DNA from: an uncultured Methylocystaceae bacterium
GTDB lineage: Bacteria > Pseudomonadota > Alphaproteobacteria > Rhizobiales > Beijerinckiaceae
Length of the DNA: 57,661 bases
Reading direction: 5' to 3'
Assembly: GCA_937870755.1 (NCBI GenBank)
Contig: CALMZV010000183.1
Span: 1-57,661, forward strand
Shown here in pieces: positions 8,727 to 16,895 of the stretch. Made by a program: the position numbers and the translations under genes. The notes beneath the pieces are model-generated. The model saw only the letters and a program-made list of their open reading frames with translations. It searched no databases and was not told the DNA's origin. Within the stretch, counting starts at the first letter, position 1. The number at the start of each line of letters is the position of its first letter.

Positions 8727-8753
8727 AAACGGCCGGCGTCGCGCCGGCCGTTT
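8727..8753. terminator. Bidirectional rho-independent terminator
   Basis: An 11-bp perfect stem (8727-8737 with 8743-8753) with a GTCGC loop lies between the convergent FecR-domain and aminotransferase genes. Seven A on the plus strand before the stem give a T tract for the minus-strand transcript; the plus-strand tail is the weaker TTTCGTTT. Confidence 0.85.
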
Positions 8754-8769
8754 CGTTTGCGCGACGGCT

Positions 8770-9984
8770 TTACGCGGTCGCCTTCATCGGCACCACATTG
8801 TGGAGCGTGTCCGCGTTGTCGAAGAACTTGCGCAGGTTGCGCGCGGCCTGACGGATGCGCTGCTCGTTCTCCACGATCGCAAGCCGCACGAATTCGTCGC
8901 CGTGCTCGCCGAAGCCGATGCCGGGCGCGACCGCCACATGCGCCTTCTCCACCAGCAGTTTCGAGAATTCGAGCGAACCGAGCGACTTGAACTTGTCGGG
9001 AATGGGCGCCCACGCGAACATCGTCGCCGTCGGCGCGGGGATCGCCCAGCCGGCCTGCGCGAAACTCTCCACCATCACGTCGCGCCTCTTGCGATAGATG
9101 GCCCGCATCTCGTTGATGCAGTCCTCCGGCCCGTTGAGGGCCGCGGCCGCGGCCACCTGGATGGGCGTGAACGCGCCATAGTCGAGATAGGATTTCACGC
9201 GACCGAGCGCGGCCAGCAACCGCTCGTTGCCGACCGCGAACCCCATGCGCCAGCCCGCCATCGAAAACGTCTTCGACATGGAGGTGAATTCCACCGTCAC
9301 ATCCATCGCGCCGGGAACCTCCAGCATCGAGGGCGGCGGATTGTTGTCGAAATAGACTTCCGAATAGGCGAGGTCCGACAGGACGAATATGTCGTGTTTC
9401 TTCGCGAAGGCCACGAGATCGCGATAGAAATCGAGCGATGCGACCATCGCCGTCGGGTTCGACGGAAAGCACACCACGACCGCGATCGGCTTCGGAATCG
9501 AATGGATGATGGCGCGCTCCAGCGCCACGAAATAATCGGGCGTCGGTTCGGCCGGCACCGAACGGATGACGCCGCCCGCCATCAGGAAGCCGAAGGCGTG
9601 GATCGGGTACGAAGGATTGGGCACCAGCACCACGTCGCCGGGCGCGGTGATCGCCTGCGCCATGTTGGCGAAGCCCTCTTTCGAGCCGAGCGTGGCGATG
9701 ACCTGCGTGTCGGGATTGAGCTTCACGTTGAAGCGGCGCGCATAATAGGCCGCCTGCGCGCGGCGCAACCCCGCGATGCCCTTGGAGGCCGAATAGCGGT
9801 CGGTGCGCGGCTTGCCGGCGGTTTCGACGAGCTTGTCGATGACGTGTTTGGGCGCCGGCAGGTCCGGATTGCCCATTCCCAGGTCGATGATGTCGGCGCC
9901 GGCGTTGCGAGCCTGAGCCTTCAGCCGGTTGACCTGCTCGAAGACATAGGGCGGGAGCCGCCGCACGCGATAGAAATCCGACAT
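8770..9984 (-). CDS. PLP-dependent class I/II aminotransferase (AlaC / DapL-like)
   Basis: This 404-residue aminotransferase belongs to the group annotated in Rhizobiales either as alanine transaminase (AlaC) or as LL-diaminopimelate aminotransferase. It has the early motif DLGMGNPDLPAP, the PLP-phosphate region around SKEGFANM, and the Schiff-base lysine in SMSKTFSMAGWRMGF. The start MSDFYRVRRLPPYVF at 9984 is typical of the family. In many Rhizobiales this gene lies directly before hom; here it is about 5 kb away on the other strand, separated by the GST and envelope module. The actual substrate cannot be read from sequence. Confidence 0.85.
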   Translation of the reverse strand: MSDFYRVRRLPPYVFEQVNRLKAQARNAGADIIDLGMGNPDLPAPKHVIDKLVETAGKPRTDRYSASKGIAGLRRAQAAYYARRFNVKLNPDTQVIATLGSKEGFANMAQAITAPGDVVLVPNPSYPIHAFGFLMAGGVIRSVPAEPTPDYFVALERAIIHSIPKPIAVVVCFPSNPTAMVASLDFYRDLVAFAKKHDIFVLSDLAYSEVYFDNNPPPSMLEVPGAMDVTVEFTSMSKTFSMAGWRMGFAVGNERLLAALGRVKSYLDYGAFTPIQVAAAAALNGPEDCINEMRAIYRKRRDVMVESFAQAGWAIPAPTATMFAWAPIPDKFKSLGSLEFSKLLVEKAHVAVAPGIGFGEHGDEFVRLAIVENEQRIRQAARNLRKFFDNADTLHNVVPMKATA

Positions 9985-10093
9985 TGTCGTCCTCTGGTTG
10001 TCGTCCCGCGCCTGCGGGCGGCGGGTGTTCCGTGTTACGCCAATCGGCGACGTTCGAAAATCCAAAAATCGGCGCTGCGCGTCCGATTTGGCC

Positions 10094-10447
10094 TCACCGC
10101 GACCGCTTTTTCGGTTTCGGCGCGCCGATTGCGAAATCGCGGGCCGCCCGCGCCTTGTTCTGGGCGGCGGCGGCGTCGAGCCCGCTTTTCAGTTTGGCGA
10201 GGTCGTCCGGGCTGCGGCGCGGCGGTCCATTGGGCTGCGGCCCGGTGAGCGGCGCATAGCGCATCTGCTCCTGCGGCGGGCGACTCGCCCTTACGAAATC
10301 GGGGGCGTCCGGCTCGGGCGCGCGCGGGCGCCAGCGCAGCATGACCTCGAACGGCGTCTCGCCGATCGGCGCGCCCTGCGCGCTCGCTTCGCCCGCCAGC
10401 GCGACGAGCGACAGAGCCAGGGCGATGGATTTCGAAATCGACCTCAC
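10094..10447 (-). CDS. Small secreted protein of unknown function
   Basis: The 117-residue product begins with a good signal peptide (about residues 1-24, ending EASAQ). The rest is rich in Pro, Arg and Ala and ends in the basic tail KPKKRSR. A central segment reads FEVMLRWRPRAPEPDAPDFV. I recognise no domain. The GTG start at 10447 has GAGG 5 nt upstream. It lies between the aminotransferase and phaC and has a 98-bp upstream gap to the phaC side transcripts. Confidence 0.6.
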   Translation of the reverse strand: MRSISKSIALALSLVALAGEASAQGAPIGETPFEVMLRWRPRAPEPDAPDFVRASRPPQEQMRYAPLTGPQPNGPPRRSPDDLAKLKSGLDAAAAQNKARAARDFAIGAPKPKKRSR

Positions 10448-10635
10448 GGATGCCTCGCGGCGCGACGCGCACTGGGACGAAAGACAAAAGCGCGCGATGA
10501 CGATGAATGTCGCAAAGAGCGATTAAATAGCTATTATGTTTGAAAAGCGACCGCCGGTTCGACGGCCTCGCCCGGCGTCGCCGCATGAAGATCGGGCGCA
10601 ACCCGGCTTTTTGTTTTTCGAGGTGGGAGATCGAA

Positions 10636-12687
10636 ATGGTCGACACAGCCGCGCACAAGCCAGCCCGTAAGACGGGCCGCGCTCGATCCAAACCCGCGGC
10701 GGCCAAATCCGCGCCCCCGGCCGAGGCCGCGCCCGTCCAGTCCGCGCCTGTCCATCCGCCCGCAAAGGCCGCAGCGCCAAAACCTGCCGCCCGGACGCCC
10801 GCGGCCGGATCCGCCGAAAAGTACGCCGCCAAACCGACCGCCAAGCCCGCCCCCAAGCCCGCGCCCGAGGCCGGCGCGCTGGACCCGGCCGCGCACATGC
10901 ACGACATCGTTCCGCCCGCCGTTCCCGATTTCGAGAAGATGGCCGTCAACGCCCGCAAGGCCATGGAATTTGGCGGCAAGGCGATGGCCGCCGTCATGCA
11001 GCCGCTGCAGAAAGGCGAGACGCCTTCCCTGCCCGACGAGGTGACCGACGCCGTCCGCACGCTTGGCAAGGTGGCCGAATACTGGATGACCGATCCGCGC
11101 CGCGCCATTCAGGCGCAGACCGCGCTCAACACCAAATTCGTGGAGATCTGGGGCAACGCCTTCCGCCGCATGACGGGCGAGAACATCGGCCCCGTCATCC
11201 CCTACGACCCGCGCGACAAACGGTTCGCCGATCCGCAGTGGAAGGAAAGCCCGATCTTCGATTTCCTGCGGCAGGCCTACACGATGACGGTCGACTGGGC
11301 GAGCGAGCTGGTCGCGCGGCAGGAAGGTCTCGACGACATCACGCGCGCCAAGGCGGCGTTCTACGTGCGCCAGATCGCGGCCGCCCTGTCGCCGACTAAT
11401 TTCATCGGCACCAATCCCGAACTGCTGCGCACGACCTTCAGGGAGGAAGGCGAGAATCTGGTGCGCGGTCTTAAAATGCTCGCGGAGGACATCGAGGCCG
11501 GCGGCGGCTCGCTCAAGGTGCGCCAGGTCGACAGCTCCAAGTTCCAGCTCGGCGTCAACATGGCCGCGACGCCCGGCAAGGTCGTCTTCCGCAACGATCT
11601 GATCGAACTGATCCAGTACGCGCCCACCACGCCGCAGGTCTACAGGCGCCCGCTGCTGATCGTGCCGCCGTGGATCAACAAATTCTACATTCTCGATCTC
11701 AACGAGGAGAAGAGCTTCATCCGCTGGGCGGTCGCGCAGGGCCTGACCGTATTCGTCGTCTCCTGGGTCAATCCCGACGAACGCCACGCTGACAAGGGGT
11801 TCGAGGCCTATATGCGCGAGGGTCTGTTCGAGGCCCTGAACAACATCGAGCAATCGACCGGCGAGCGGAAGGTGACGGCGATCGGCTATTGCGTCGGCGG
11901 CACGCTGCTGGCGACGTCGCTCGCCTATATGGCGGCGACCGGCGACGACCGCATCGACAGCGCGACGTTCTTCACCACGCTCGTCGACTTCACCGACCCC
12001 GGCGACCTGAAAGTGTTCACGGACGCCGAGATGGTGAAGGCGGTCGAGGCGCAGATGAAGGACAAGGGCTATCTCGACGGGTCGAAGATGGCGAACGCCT
12101 TCAACATGCTGCGGCCGAACGACCTCATCTGGTCCTATGTCGTGAACAACTACATGAAGGGCCAGCCGCCGATGGCCTTCGACCTGCTGACGTGGAATTC
12201 GGACGCCACCCGCATGACGCGCGCCAACCACTCGTTCTACCTGCGCGAGTGCTACATGACGAACAACATCGGCAAGGGGAAGATGAGCGTCGCCGGCGTG
12301 AAGATCGACCTCGGCGCGATCAGGATTCCCGTCTACGACCTCGCCGCGAAGGAAGACCACATCGCGCCGGCGCGCGCGGCCTTCAACGGGGCGAAGCTGT
12401 TCAGCGGCCCGGTGCGCTACGTGATGGCCGGGTCCGGCCATATCGCGGGCGTCGTCAATCCCGCCGGCGAGAAAATGAAATACCAGTACTGGACCGGCGA
12501 GAAGCCGCAGGGAAAATTCGAGGATTGGGTGAAGGCCGCGAAGGAGACGCCCGGCTCCTGGTGGCCGGACTGGATCGAATGGATCCGCGCGCAGGCGCCG
12601 GAAATGGTTCCCGCACGCGAGCCCGGCGGGGGCAAGCTGAAGCCAATCGTGGACGCGCCGGGCGACTACGTGCGGGTGAAGTGCTGA
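10636..12687 (+). CDS. phaC: Class I poly(3-hydroxyalkanoate) synthase PhaC with Ala/Lys/Pro-rich N-terminal extension
   Basis: PhaC polymerises 3-hydroxyacyl-CoA into storage polyester at the granule surface. The 683-residue protein has the PhaC N-terminal domain (about 130-300) and an alpha/beta-hydrolase domain with the lipase-like box GYCVGG. The inferred triad is Cys419, Asp574 (in KEDHIAP) and His602 (in GSGHIAG). Class I enzymes are usually near 590 residues; the excess is an extension of about 85 residues built from Ala, Lys and Pro (PAAAK, PAKAAAPKPAA, KPTAKPAPKPAP), like the DNA-binding tails of PhaF and PhaM or histone H1. AGGTGGGAG precedes the ATG at 10636. No phasin, phaA, phaB or phaR gene is in the window. 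A terminator follows. Confidence 0.95.
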   Translation: MVDTAAHKPARKTGRARSKPAAAKSAPPAEAAPVQSAPVHPPAKAAAPKPAARTPAAGSAEKYAAKPTAKPAPKPAPEAGALDPAAHMHDIVPPAVPDFEKMAVNARKAMEFGGKAMAAVMQPLQKGETPSLPDEVTDAVRTLGKVAEYWMTDPRRAIQAQTALNTKFVEIWGNAFRRMTGENIGPVIPYDPRDKRFADPQWKESPIFDFLRQAYTMTVDWASELVARQEGLDDITRAKAAFYVRQIAAALSPTNFIGTNPELLRTTFREEGENLVRGLKMLAEDIEAGGGSLKVRQVDSSKFQLGVNMAATPGKVVFRNDLIELIQYAPTTPQVYRRPLLIVPPWINKFYILDLNEEKSFIRWAVAQGLTVFVVSWVNPDERHADKGFEAYMREGLFEALNNIEQSTGERKVTAIGYCVGGTLLATSLAYMAATGDDRIDSATFFTTLVDFTDPGDLKVFTDAEMVKAVEAQMKDKGYLDGSKMANAFNMLRPNDLIWSYVVNNYMKGQPPMAFDLLTWNSDATRMTRANHSFYLRECYMTNNIGKGKMSVAGVKIDLGAIRIPVYDLAAKEDHIAPARAAFNGAKLFSGPVRYVMAGSGHIAGVVNPAGEKMKYQYWTGEKPQGKFEDWVKAAKETPGSWWPDWIEWIRAQAPEMVPAREPGGGKLKPIVDAPGDYVRVKC

Positions 12688-12714
12688 GCGAAGGCTCTGC
12701 AAGACATCGCATCG

Positions 12715-12744
12715 AATCGCCGGCCTCGCGCCGGCGATTTTTTT
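12715..12744 (+). terminator. Rho-independent terminator of phaC
   Basis: A 10-bp perfect stem (12715-12724 with 12730-12739), loop CTCGC, runs directly into a T tract ending at 12744. It lies 28 bp after the phaC stop. Confidence 0.88.
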
Positions 12745-12864
12745 GCGGCCGCGCTTTCGCACATGCAGGAACTGATCAGCGGCGACTTTGGTTGACGACG
12801 GACCATGCGCCGTCCGGAGACCGCTTCGCGATCCGGCGAGCGTGTTTCACGGAGGTATGTGCTG

Positions 12865-13299
12865 ATGAAGAGATTGACGATAGCGGCGGCTGCGCTCGCG
12901 ATAGCGGCCGGCCCGTTGTTCGCCGCGCCGTTGACCGTTGCGCAATCGGGCGCCACGGGCGCCCAACCGCCTGCCCAGCCCGCCCCGCAGTCGGCGCCGA
13001 GCGCACCGCCCGCCGCCACGCCATCCGCACCCGCCCCGCGCGCCGAACAGCGCATGCAACGGGGCGCCGAGCGCATGGAAAATCGCGGCGACCGTATGGA
13101 CCGACAGCGCATGGACCGACAGCGCGAGAGCCGGCGCGAACTTCGCGAACACCGGCGCTGGCGCCATGGCCATCCGGTGGTCCGCCATCATCGACATTGG
13201 CGCCCCTATTACGTCGGGCCGCGTTGCCGCAACATTGTCGTCAAGAAGGTCTACCGCAACCGCGTTGTCTACGAGAAGGTTCGCCGCTGCCGCTGGTGA
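12865..13299 (+). CDS. Secreted Arg/His-rich basic protein of unknown function
   Basis: The 144-residue product has a signal peptide (about residues 1-20), a Pro/Ala/Gln-rich linker (about 27-65), an Arg-Met-Asp-Gln repeat segment (RMDRQRMDRQR, about 76-86) and a strongly basic, aromatic C-terminus with many Arg, His and Trp residues and two Cys. The DNA coding for the middle contains a perfect-frame 15-bp tandem repeat (13093-13122, one mismatch). GGAGG lies 9 nt before the ATG at 12865. Similar short Arg/His-rich exported proteins are common in Rhizobiales but their role is unknown to me. Confidence 0.7.
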   Translation: MKRLTIAAAALAIAAGPLFAAPLTVAQSGATGAQPPAQPAPQSAPSAPPAATPSAPAPRAEQRMQRGAERMENRGDRMDRQRMDRQRESRRELREHRRWRHGHPVVRHHRHWRPYYVGPRCRNIVVKKVYRNRVVYEKVRRCRW

Positions 13300-13316
13300 C
13301 GCGCGATCGCGAAAGG

Positions 13317-13340
13317 CCCCGGCTCGCGCCGGGGTTTTTT
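13317..13340 (+). terminator. Rho-independent terminator
   Basis: The stem CCCCGGC (13317-13323) pairs with GCCGGGG (13328-13334) across a TCGC loop and is followed by six T. It ends the transcript of the basic secreted protein 17 bp after its stop. Confidence 0.88.
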
Positions 13341-13426
13341 GCGATACGCCGAGCCAGGCCGCTTGAACGTGACAATGCGCGGAGCCAAGATCGCGCGCTT
13401 TCGTTCGCGGTGCGCAGGAGCCCAGC

Positions 13427-14284
13427 ATGAAACTCGTTCGCTACGGCAAGGCCGGCAAGGAACAGCCCGGCGTGCTCGATGGTAAGGGCCGCATTCGCGA
13501 CTGTTCCGAATATGTCGACGATATCGCGGGCGACGACCTGTCGCCGAAACATCTGAAGAAGATCGCGAGGGCGCTGAAGCGCGACGAGCTGCCGGTGGTG
13601 CGCGGCCAGCCGCGCATCGGCGCCTGCGTCGGTCGTCCGACGAACTTCATCGCCGTCGGATTGAACTACGCCGACCACGCGGCCGAATCCAACATGCCGA
13701 TCCCCGGCGAACCGATCCTGTTCAACAAGGCGCCGAACTGCATCGTCGGACCCAACGACGACATCGTGCAGCCGAAGTCGTCGACCCGACTCGATTGGGA
13801 AGTCGAGCTTGGCGTCGTCATCGGCAAACGCGCGTCCTACGTGGACGAGGACGCGGCGATGGAGCATGTCGCCGGCTACTGCCTCGCCAACGACGTGTCG
13901 GAGCGCGAATTCCAGCTGGAGCGCGGGGGCAACTGGATGAAGGGTAAGAGCGCGCCGACCTTCGGGCCGCTCGGGCCGTGGCTGGTGACCGCCGACGAGA
14001 TCGCCGACCCGCAAGCCATCGATCTTTGGCTCGACGTCAACGGCGAGCGCATGCAGTCGGGCTCCACGAATACGATGATCTTCCCGGTCCGCAAACTCGT
14101 CTCATACATCTCGCATTTCCTGACGCTGGAAGCGGGCGACGTGATCGTGACAGGCACGCCGCCCGGCGTCGGCTCGGGCAAGAAGCCGCCCGTCTATCTG
14201 AAACCCGGCGACACCATTCGCCTCGGCGGCGCGGGATTGGGCGAACACGCCGCGCGCGTGGTGGCGTGGGACGCGCGGGACTGA
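13427..14284 (+). CDS. Fumarylacetoacetate hydrolase (FAH) family protein
   Basis: The 285-residue protein has an N-terminal region (1-65) and a C-terminal FAH catalytic domain (about 70-283). Metal-binding acidic residues are visible in LDWEVELGVVIG (E-x-E) and in ANDVSERE, and the family motif VTGTPPGVG lies near residue 243. FAH-family enzymes act as 2-keto-4-pentenoate hydratases, oxaloacetate decarboxylases, acylpyruvases or ureidoglycolate lyases; which one cannot be decided here. It is monocistronic, with a terminator upstream and a convergent neighbour 4 bp downstream. Confidence 0.88.
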   Translation: MKLVRYGKAGKEQPGVLDGKGRIRDCSEYVDDIAGDDLSPKHLKKIARALKRDELPVVRGQPRIGACVGRPTNFIAVGLNYADHAAESNMPIPGEPILFNKAPNCIVGPNDDIVQPKSSTRLDWEVELGVVIGKRASYVDEDAAMEHVAGYCLANDVSEREFQLERGGNWMKGKSAPTFGPLGPWLVTADEIADPQAIDLWLDVNGERMQSGSTNTMIFPVRKLVSYISHFLTLEAGDVIVTGTPPGVGSGKKPPVYLKPGDTIRLGGAGLGEHAARVVAWDARD

Positions 14285-14288
14285 CGTT

Positions 14289-15350
14289 TCACTCCAGCCG
14301 CAACCCGCCGGTCACGCGCCGCGCCTCGTCCCAGAAGCGCAGGGTCAGCGCGCCGGCGTCCTCCTCGCGCGCGAGCGCGCCGGCTTCGCCCGACCACACG
14401 GGCGAGAAATCGCAACTGCCGCTCTTCTCGGCCGCAGCGCGCAACGGCGCGACGGCGCCGGTCGCCAGCGGAAAGGCCGGCGCGTTGGCCGACATCGGCC
14501 CCTGCTCGCGCATCAGCCGCGTCAGCAGACCGCGCGCCGGCCGCCCCGTATAGACATTGGTGAGGCGCGTGGCGTCGTCGCGCGCGGCGCGCAACGCGGC
14601 GCGATGCAGCGGCGCGGTCGTCGCCTGAGGCGTCAACAGATAGGCCGTGCCGATCTGCGCCGCCCCCGCGCCGAGCGCCAGGGCCGCAGCGACCCCGCGC
14701 CCGTCGGCCACGCCCCCGGCGGCGATCACCGGAACGCGCACCGCGTCGACGACCTGCGGCAGCAGCGCGAACAGGCCCGGCTGCGCCTCTATGTCGTCGC
14801 AGAGAAACATGCCGCGATGGCCGCCGGCCTCGCGCCCCTGCGCGATGATCGCGTCGACGCCGCGCTCCTCCAGCCAGCGCGCCTCCGCGACCGTCGTCGC
14901 CGACGACCAGACTTTGGCGCCCGCCTGCTTCACCCGCGCCACGAGCGCGTCGTCCGGCAGCCCGAAGTGGAAGCTGACGACCGGCGGGCGCGTCTCCTCC
15001 ACGATCGCACACAGCGTTTCGTCGAACGGCGCCCTGCCCGGCCCCGCCGGAATGGTCGCCGGATCGATCCCGAATTCGCGGTAGTATCCGCCGAGCGCAG
15101 CGCGCCAGCGCCGCTCGTCCTCCGCGCTCGGGGCGGGCGCGCGATGAGCGAAGAAATTCACGTTGAACGGCGCGTCCGTCGCGGCTCGGATTTTCGCGAT
15201 CTCCGCGCGCAGCGCATCGGGCGCGAGCATGGCGGCGGGAATGGAGCCGAGGCCCCCCGCCCTGCACACGGCGATGGCGAGGTCTGCGCCTTGCGATCCG
15301 GCCATCGGCGCCTGCACGATCGGCAGGCGAGAGAGATGAAACGCGGTCAT
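14289..15350 (-). CDS. Nitronate monooxygenase (2-nitropropane dioxygenase family)
   Basis: This FMN-dependent TIM-barrel enzyme of 353 residues oxidises alkyl nitronates such as propionate 3-nitronate to carbonyl compounds and nitrite. Signatures are PIVQAPMAG at the N-terminus, the catalytic histidine in EAGGHRG (His178), and the phosphate-binding VIAAGGVADGRGV and GAGAAQIGTAYL segments. It is longer at the C-terminus than a plain enoyl-ACP reductase FabK and lacks its partners. It ends 4 bp from the convergent FAH gene and is 27 bp downstream of ppx, so it may be in the ppk-ppx transcript. Confidence 0.88.
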   Translation of the reverse strand: MTAFHLSRLPIVQAPMAGSQGADLAIAVCRAGGLGSIPAAMLAPDALRAEIAKIRAATDAPFNVNFFAHRAPAPSAEDERRWRAALGGYYREFGIDPATIPAGPGRAPFDETLCAIVEETRPPVVSFHFGLPDDALVARVKQAGAKVWSSATTVAEARWLEERGVDAIIAQGREAGGHRGMFLCDDIEAQPGLFALLPQVVDAVRVPVIAAGGVADGRGVAAALALGAGAAQIGTAYLLTPQATTAPLHRAALRAARDDATRLTNVYTGRPARGLLTRLMREQGPMSANAPAFPLATGAVAPLRAAAEKSGSCDFSPVWSGEAGALAREEDAGALTLRFWDEARRVTGGLRLE

Positions 15351-15377
15351 GCGGCCCTCCGGGTATGCAGGCGCGCG

Positions 15378-16892
15378 CTACGGCGCGGCGACGATTTCGG
15401 CCTCGCGCCCGACGAGTTTGGCGAGTTGTTTGACCCGGTTCATGAGCCGGTCGCTCGCCAGCGGCTGAAGATCGGGCGGCAGTTCGAGCGCCACGCTCTT
15501 CTTGCGCGCCATGAGCGCGGCGCGCGGCAACACCCCCGGCATGGCGGTCGAAACGATGAAGGCGACGCGCATCGCCGCGCCCAGAATACGCGCGCGCTCG
15601 AGATAGCGCAGCGGCGTGAGGCCGCGCATGCGCGCCGAAATGTCTTCGTTGAGGCCGATGTAGCGCATGGCCAGCGCGAGCGCGATGAACACGCGGCCCG
15701 GATGATCGACGCCGACGAGCGCGGAATTGGCGACGAGATCGAACGCCTGAGCGCCGCGATAATCGGGATGCGCGCGCCACGCGATGTCGGACAAGAGGCA
15801 GGCGGCATGGCGCAGCCGCGCATCCTCCGGCGTTTCCTCCAGGCCCGTGGAGCGAAAGAACGCGTCCGCCCACACGCGCAATTCTTCGGCGTGCGCGGGC
15901 GCGCGCGCACGCAGCTGGTTGAATTCGGCCGCCGCCGCCAGCAACGGATCCAGCGTGCGCGTATGCGCCGGCAATTGTTCGTAAAGCATGCCTTCGCGCA
16001 CGCCGGCCGCCGACACGACGATCTCGGCGGGCTTGGCCTGTTTGATGATTTCGTCGAGCACGACCGCGCCATAGGCGAGCAGCGGCCGGCGTTGCGCTGA
16101 AATATCCTCGATCGCCTTCAGCTGCTCGGAATCGACGCTCTCCACCATCGCGACGAAATCGGCGGCCTCCGGCGCGTTCATCGCGTAATTGTGCATGACG
16201 CTCAGCGGATAGTCGGTCTGGCGCATGTGCAGCCGCGCCAGCGCGCGCCACGTTCCGCCGACCGCGTAGAATGTGCGCCCACGCAAATGGTCGAGCGCCG
16301 CCGCCTTGCCGATCGCCGCGCGTGCGATCTTGGTCGCCTGTTTGAGCGATCTGCCCGACGCGTCCATCAGCGCCAGTCCGCCCAGCGGCATGGTCTCGCC
16401 CTTGCCGAGCCGCGCGCCGCGCACATCGATCAGTTCCAGCGAGCCGCCGCCGAGATCGCCGACGACGCCATCGGGCTGATGCACGGCTGAGACCACGCCG
16501 AGCGCCGAAAGCTCGGCCTCTCGCCGGCCGGTCAGCAGCGTGATCGGCGCGCCGATCGCCCGTTGCGCGCGGTCCAGAAACTCCGGCCCGTTGCGGGCGT
16601 CGCGCGCGGCCGCCGTCGCCACCACCTGCAGATCGGTCACGCGCATCGTGCGGCATAGCACGCGGAAGCGCGCGAGCGCTGCGAGCGCGCGCTCGACCGC
16701 TTCGTCGGCCAGTCGCCCGGTCGTGACGACCCCGCGCCCCAGACCGCAGAACGCCTTCTCGTTGAAGATCGGCGTCGGCGCGCGCGTGCGCCCTTCGTAG
16801 GCCACTAGCCGCACCGAGTTCGAGCCGATGTCGACGATGGCGACGGGAGCGCCGACCGCAAGTCGTCCGGGCGCTTGCAACGCTTCGTGCAT
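15378..16892 (-). CDS. ppx: Exopolyphosphatase / guanosine pentaphosphatase (Ppx/GppA family)
   Basis: Ppx removes terminal phosphate from inorganic polyphosphate and related enzymes act on pppGpp. The 504-residue protein belongs to the ASKHA fold: phosphate-1 motif AIVDIGSNSVRLV (about 18-30), phosphate-2 motif GVVGDLGGGSLEL (about 140-153), and a C-terminal HD-like region (about 340-500). It starts 3 bp after the ppk stop, so translation is probably coupled to ppk. Having the synthase and the degrading enzyme in one operon sets polyphosphate turnover. Confidence 0.93.
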   Translation of the reverse strand: MHEALQAPGRLAVGAPVAIVDIGSNSVRLVAYEGRTRAPTPIFNEKAFCGLGRGVVTTGRLADEAVERALAALARFRVLCRTMRVTDLQVVATAAARDARNGPEFLDRAQRAIGAPITLLTGRREAELSALGVVSAVHQPDGVVGDLGGGSLELIDVRGARLGKGETMPLGGLALMDASGRSLKQATKIARAAIGKAAALDHLRGRTFYAVGGTWRALARLHMRQTDYPLSVMHNYAMNAPEAADFVAMVESVDSEQLKAIEDISAQRRPLLAYGAVVLDEIIKQAKPAEIVVSAAGVREGMLYEQLPAHTRTLDPLLAAAAEFNQLRARAPAHAEELRVWADAFFRSTGLEETPEDARLRHAACLLSDIAWRAHPDYRGAQAFDLVANSALVGVDHPGRVFIALALAMRYIGLNEDISARMRGLTPLRYLERARILGAAMRVAFIVSTAMPGVLPRAALMARKKSVALELPPDLQPLASDRLMNRVKQLAKLVGREAEIVAAP

Positions 16893-16895
16893 GCG

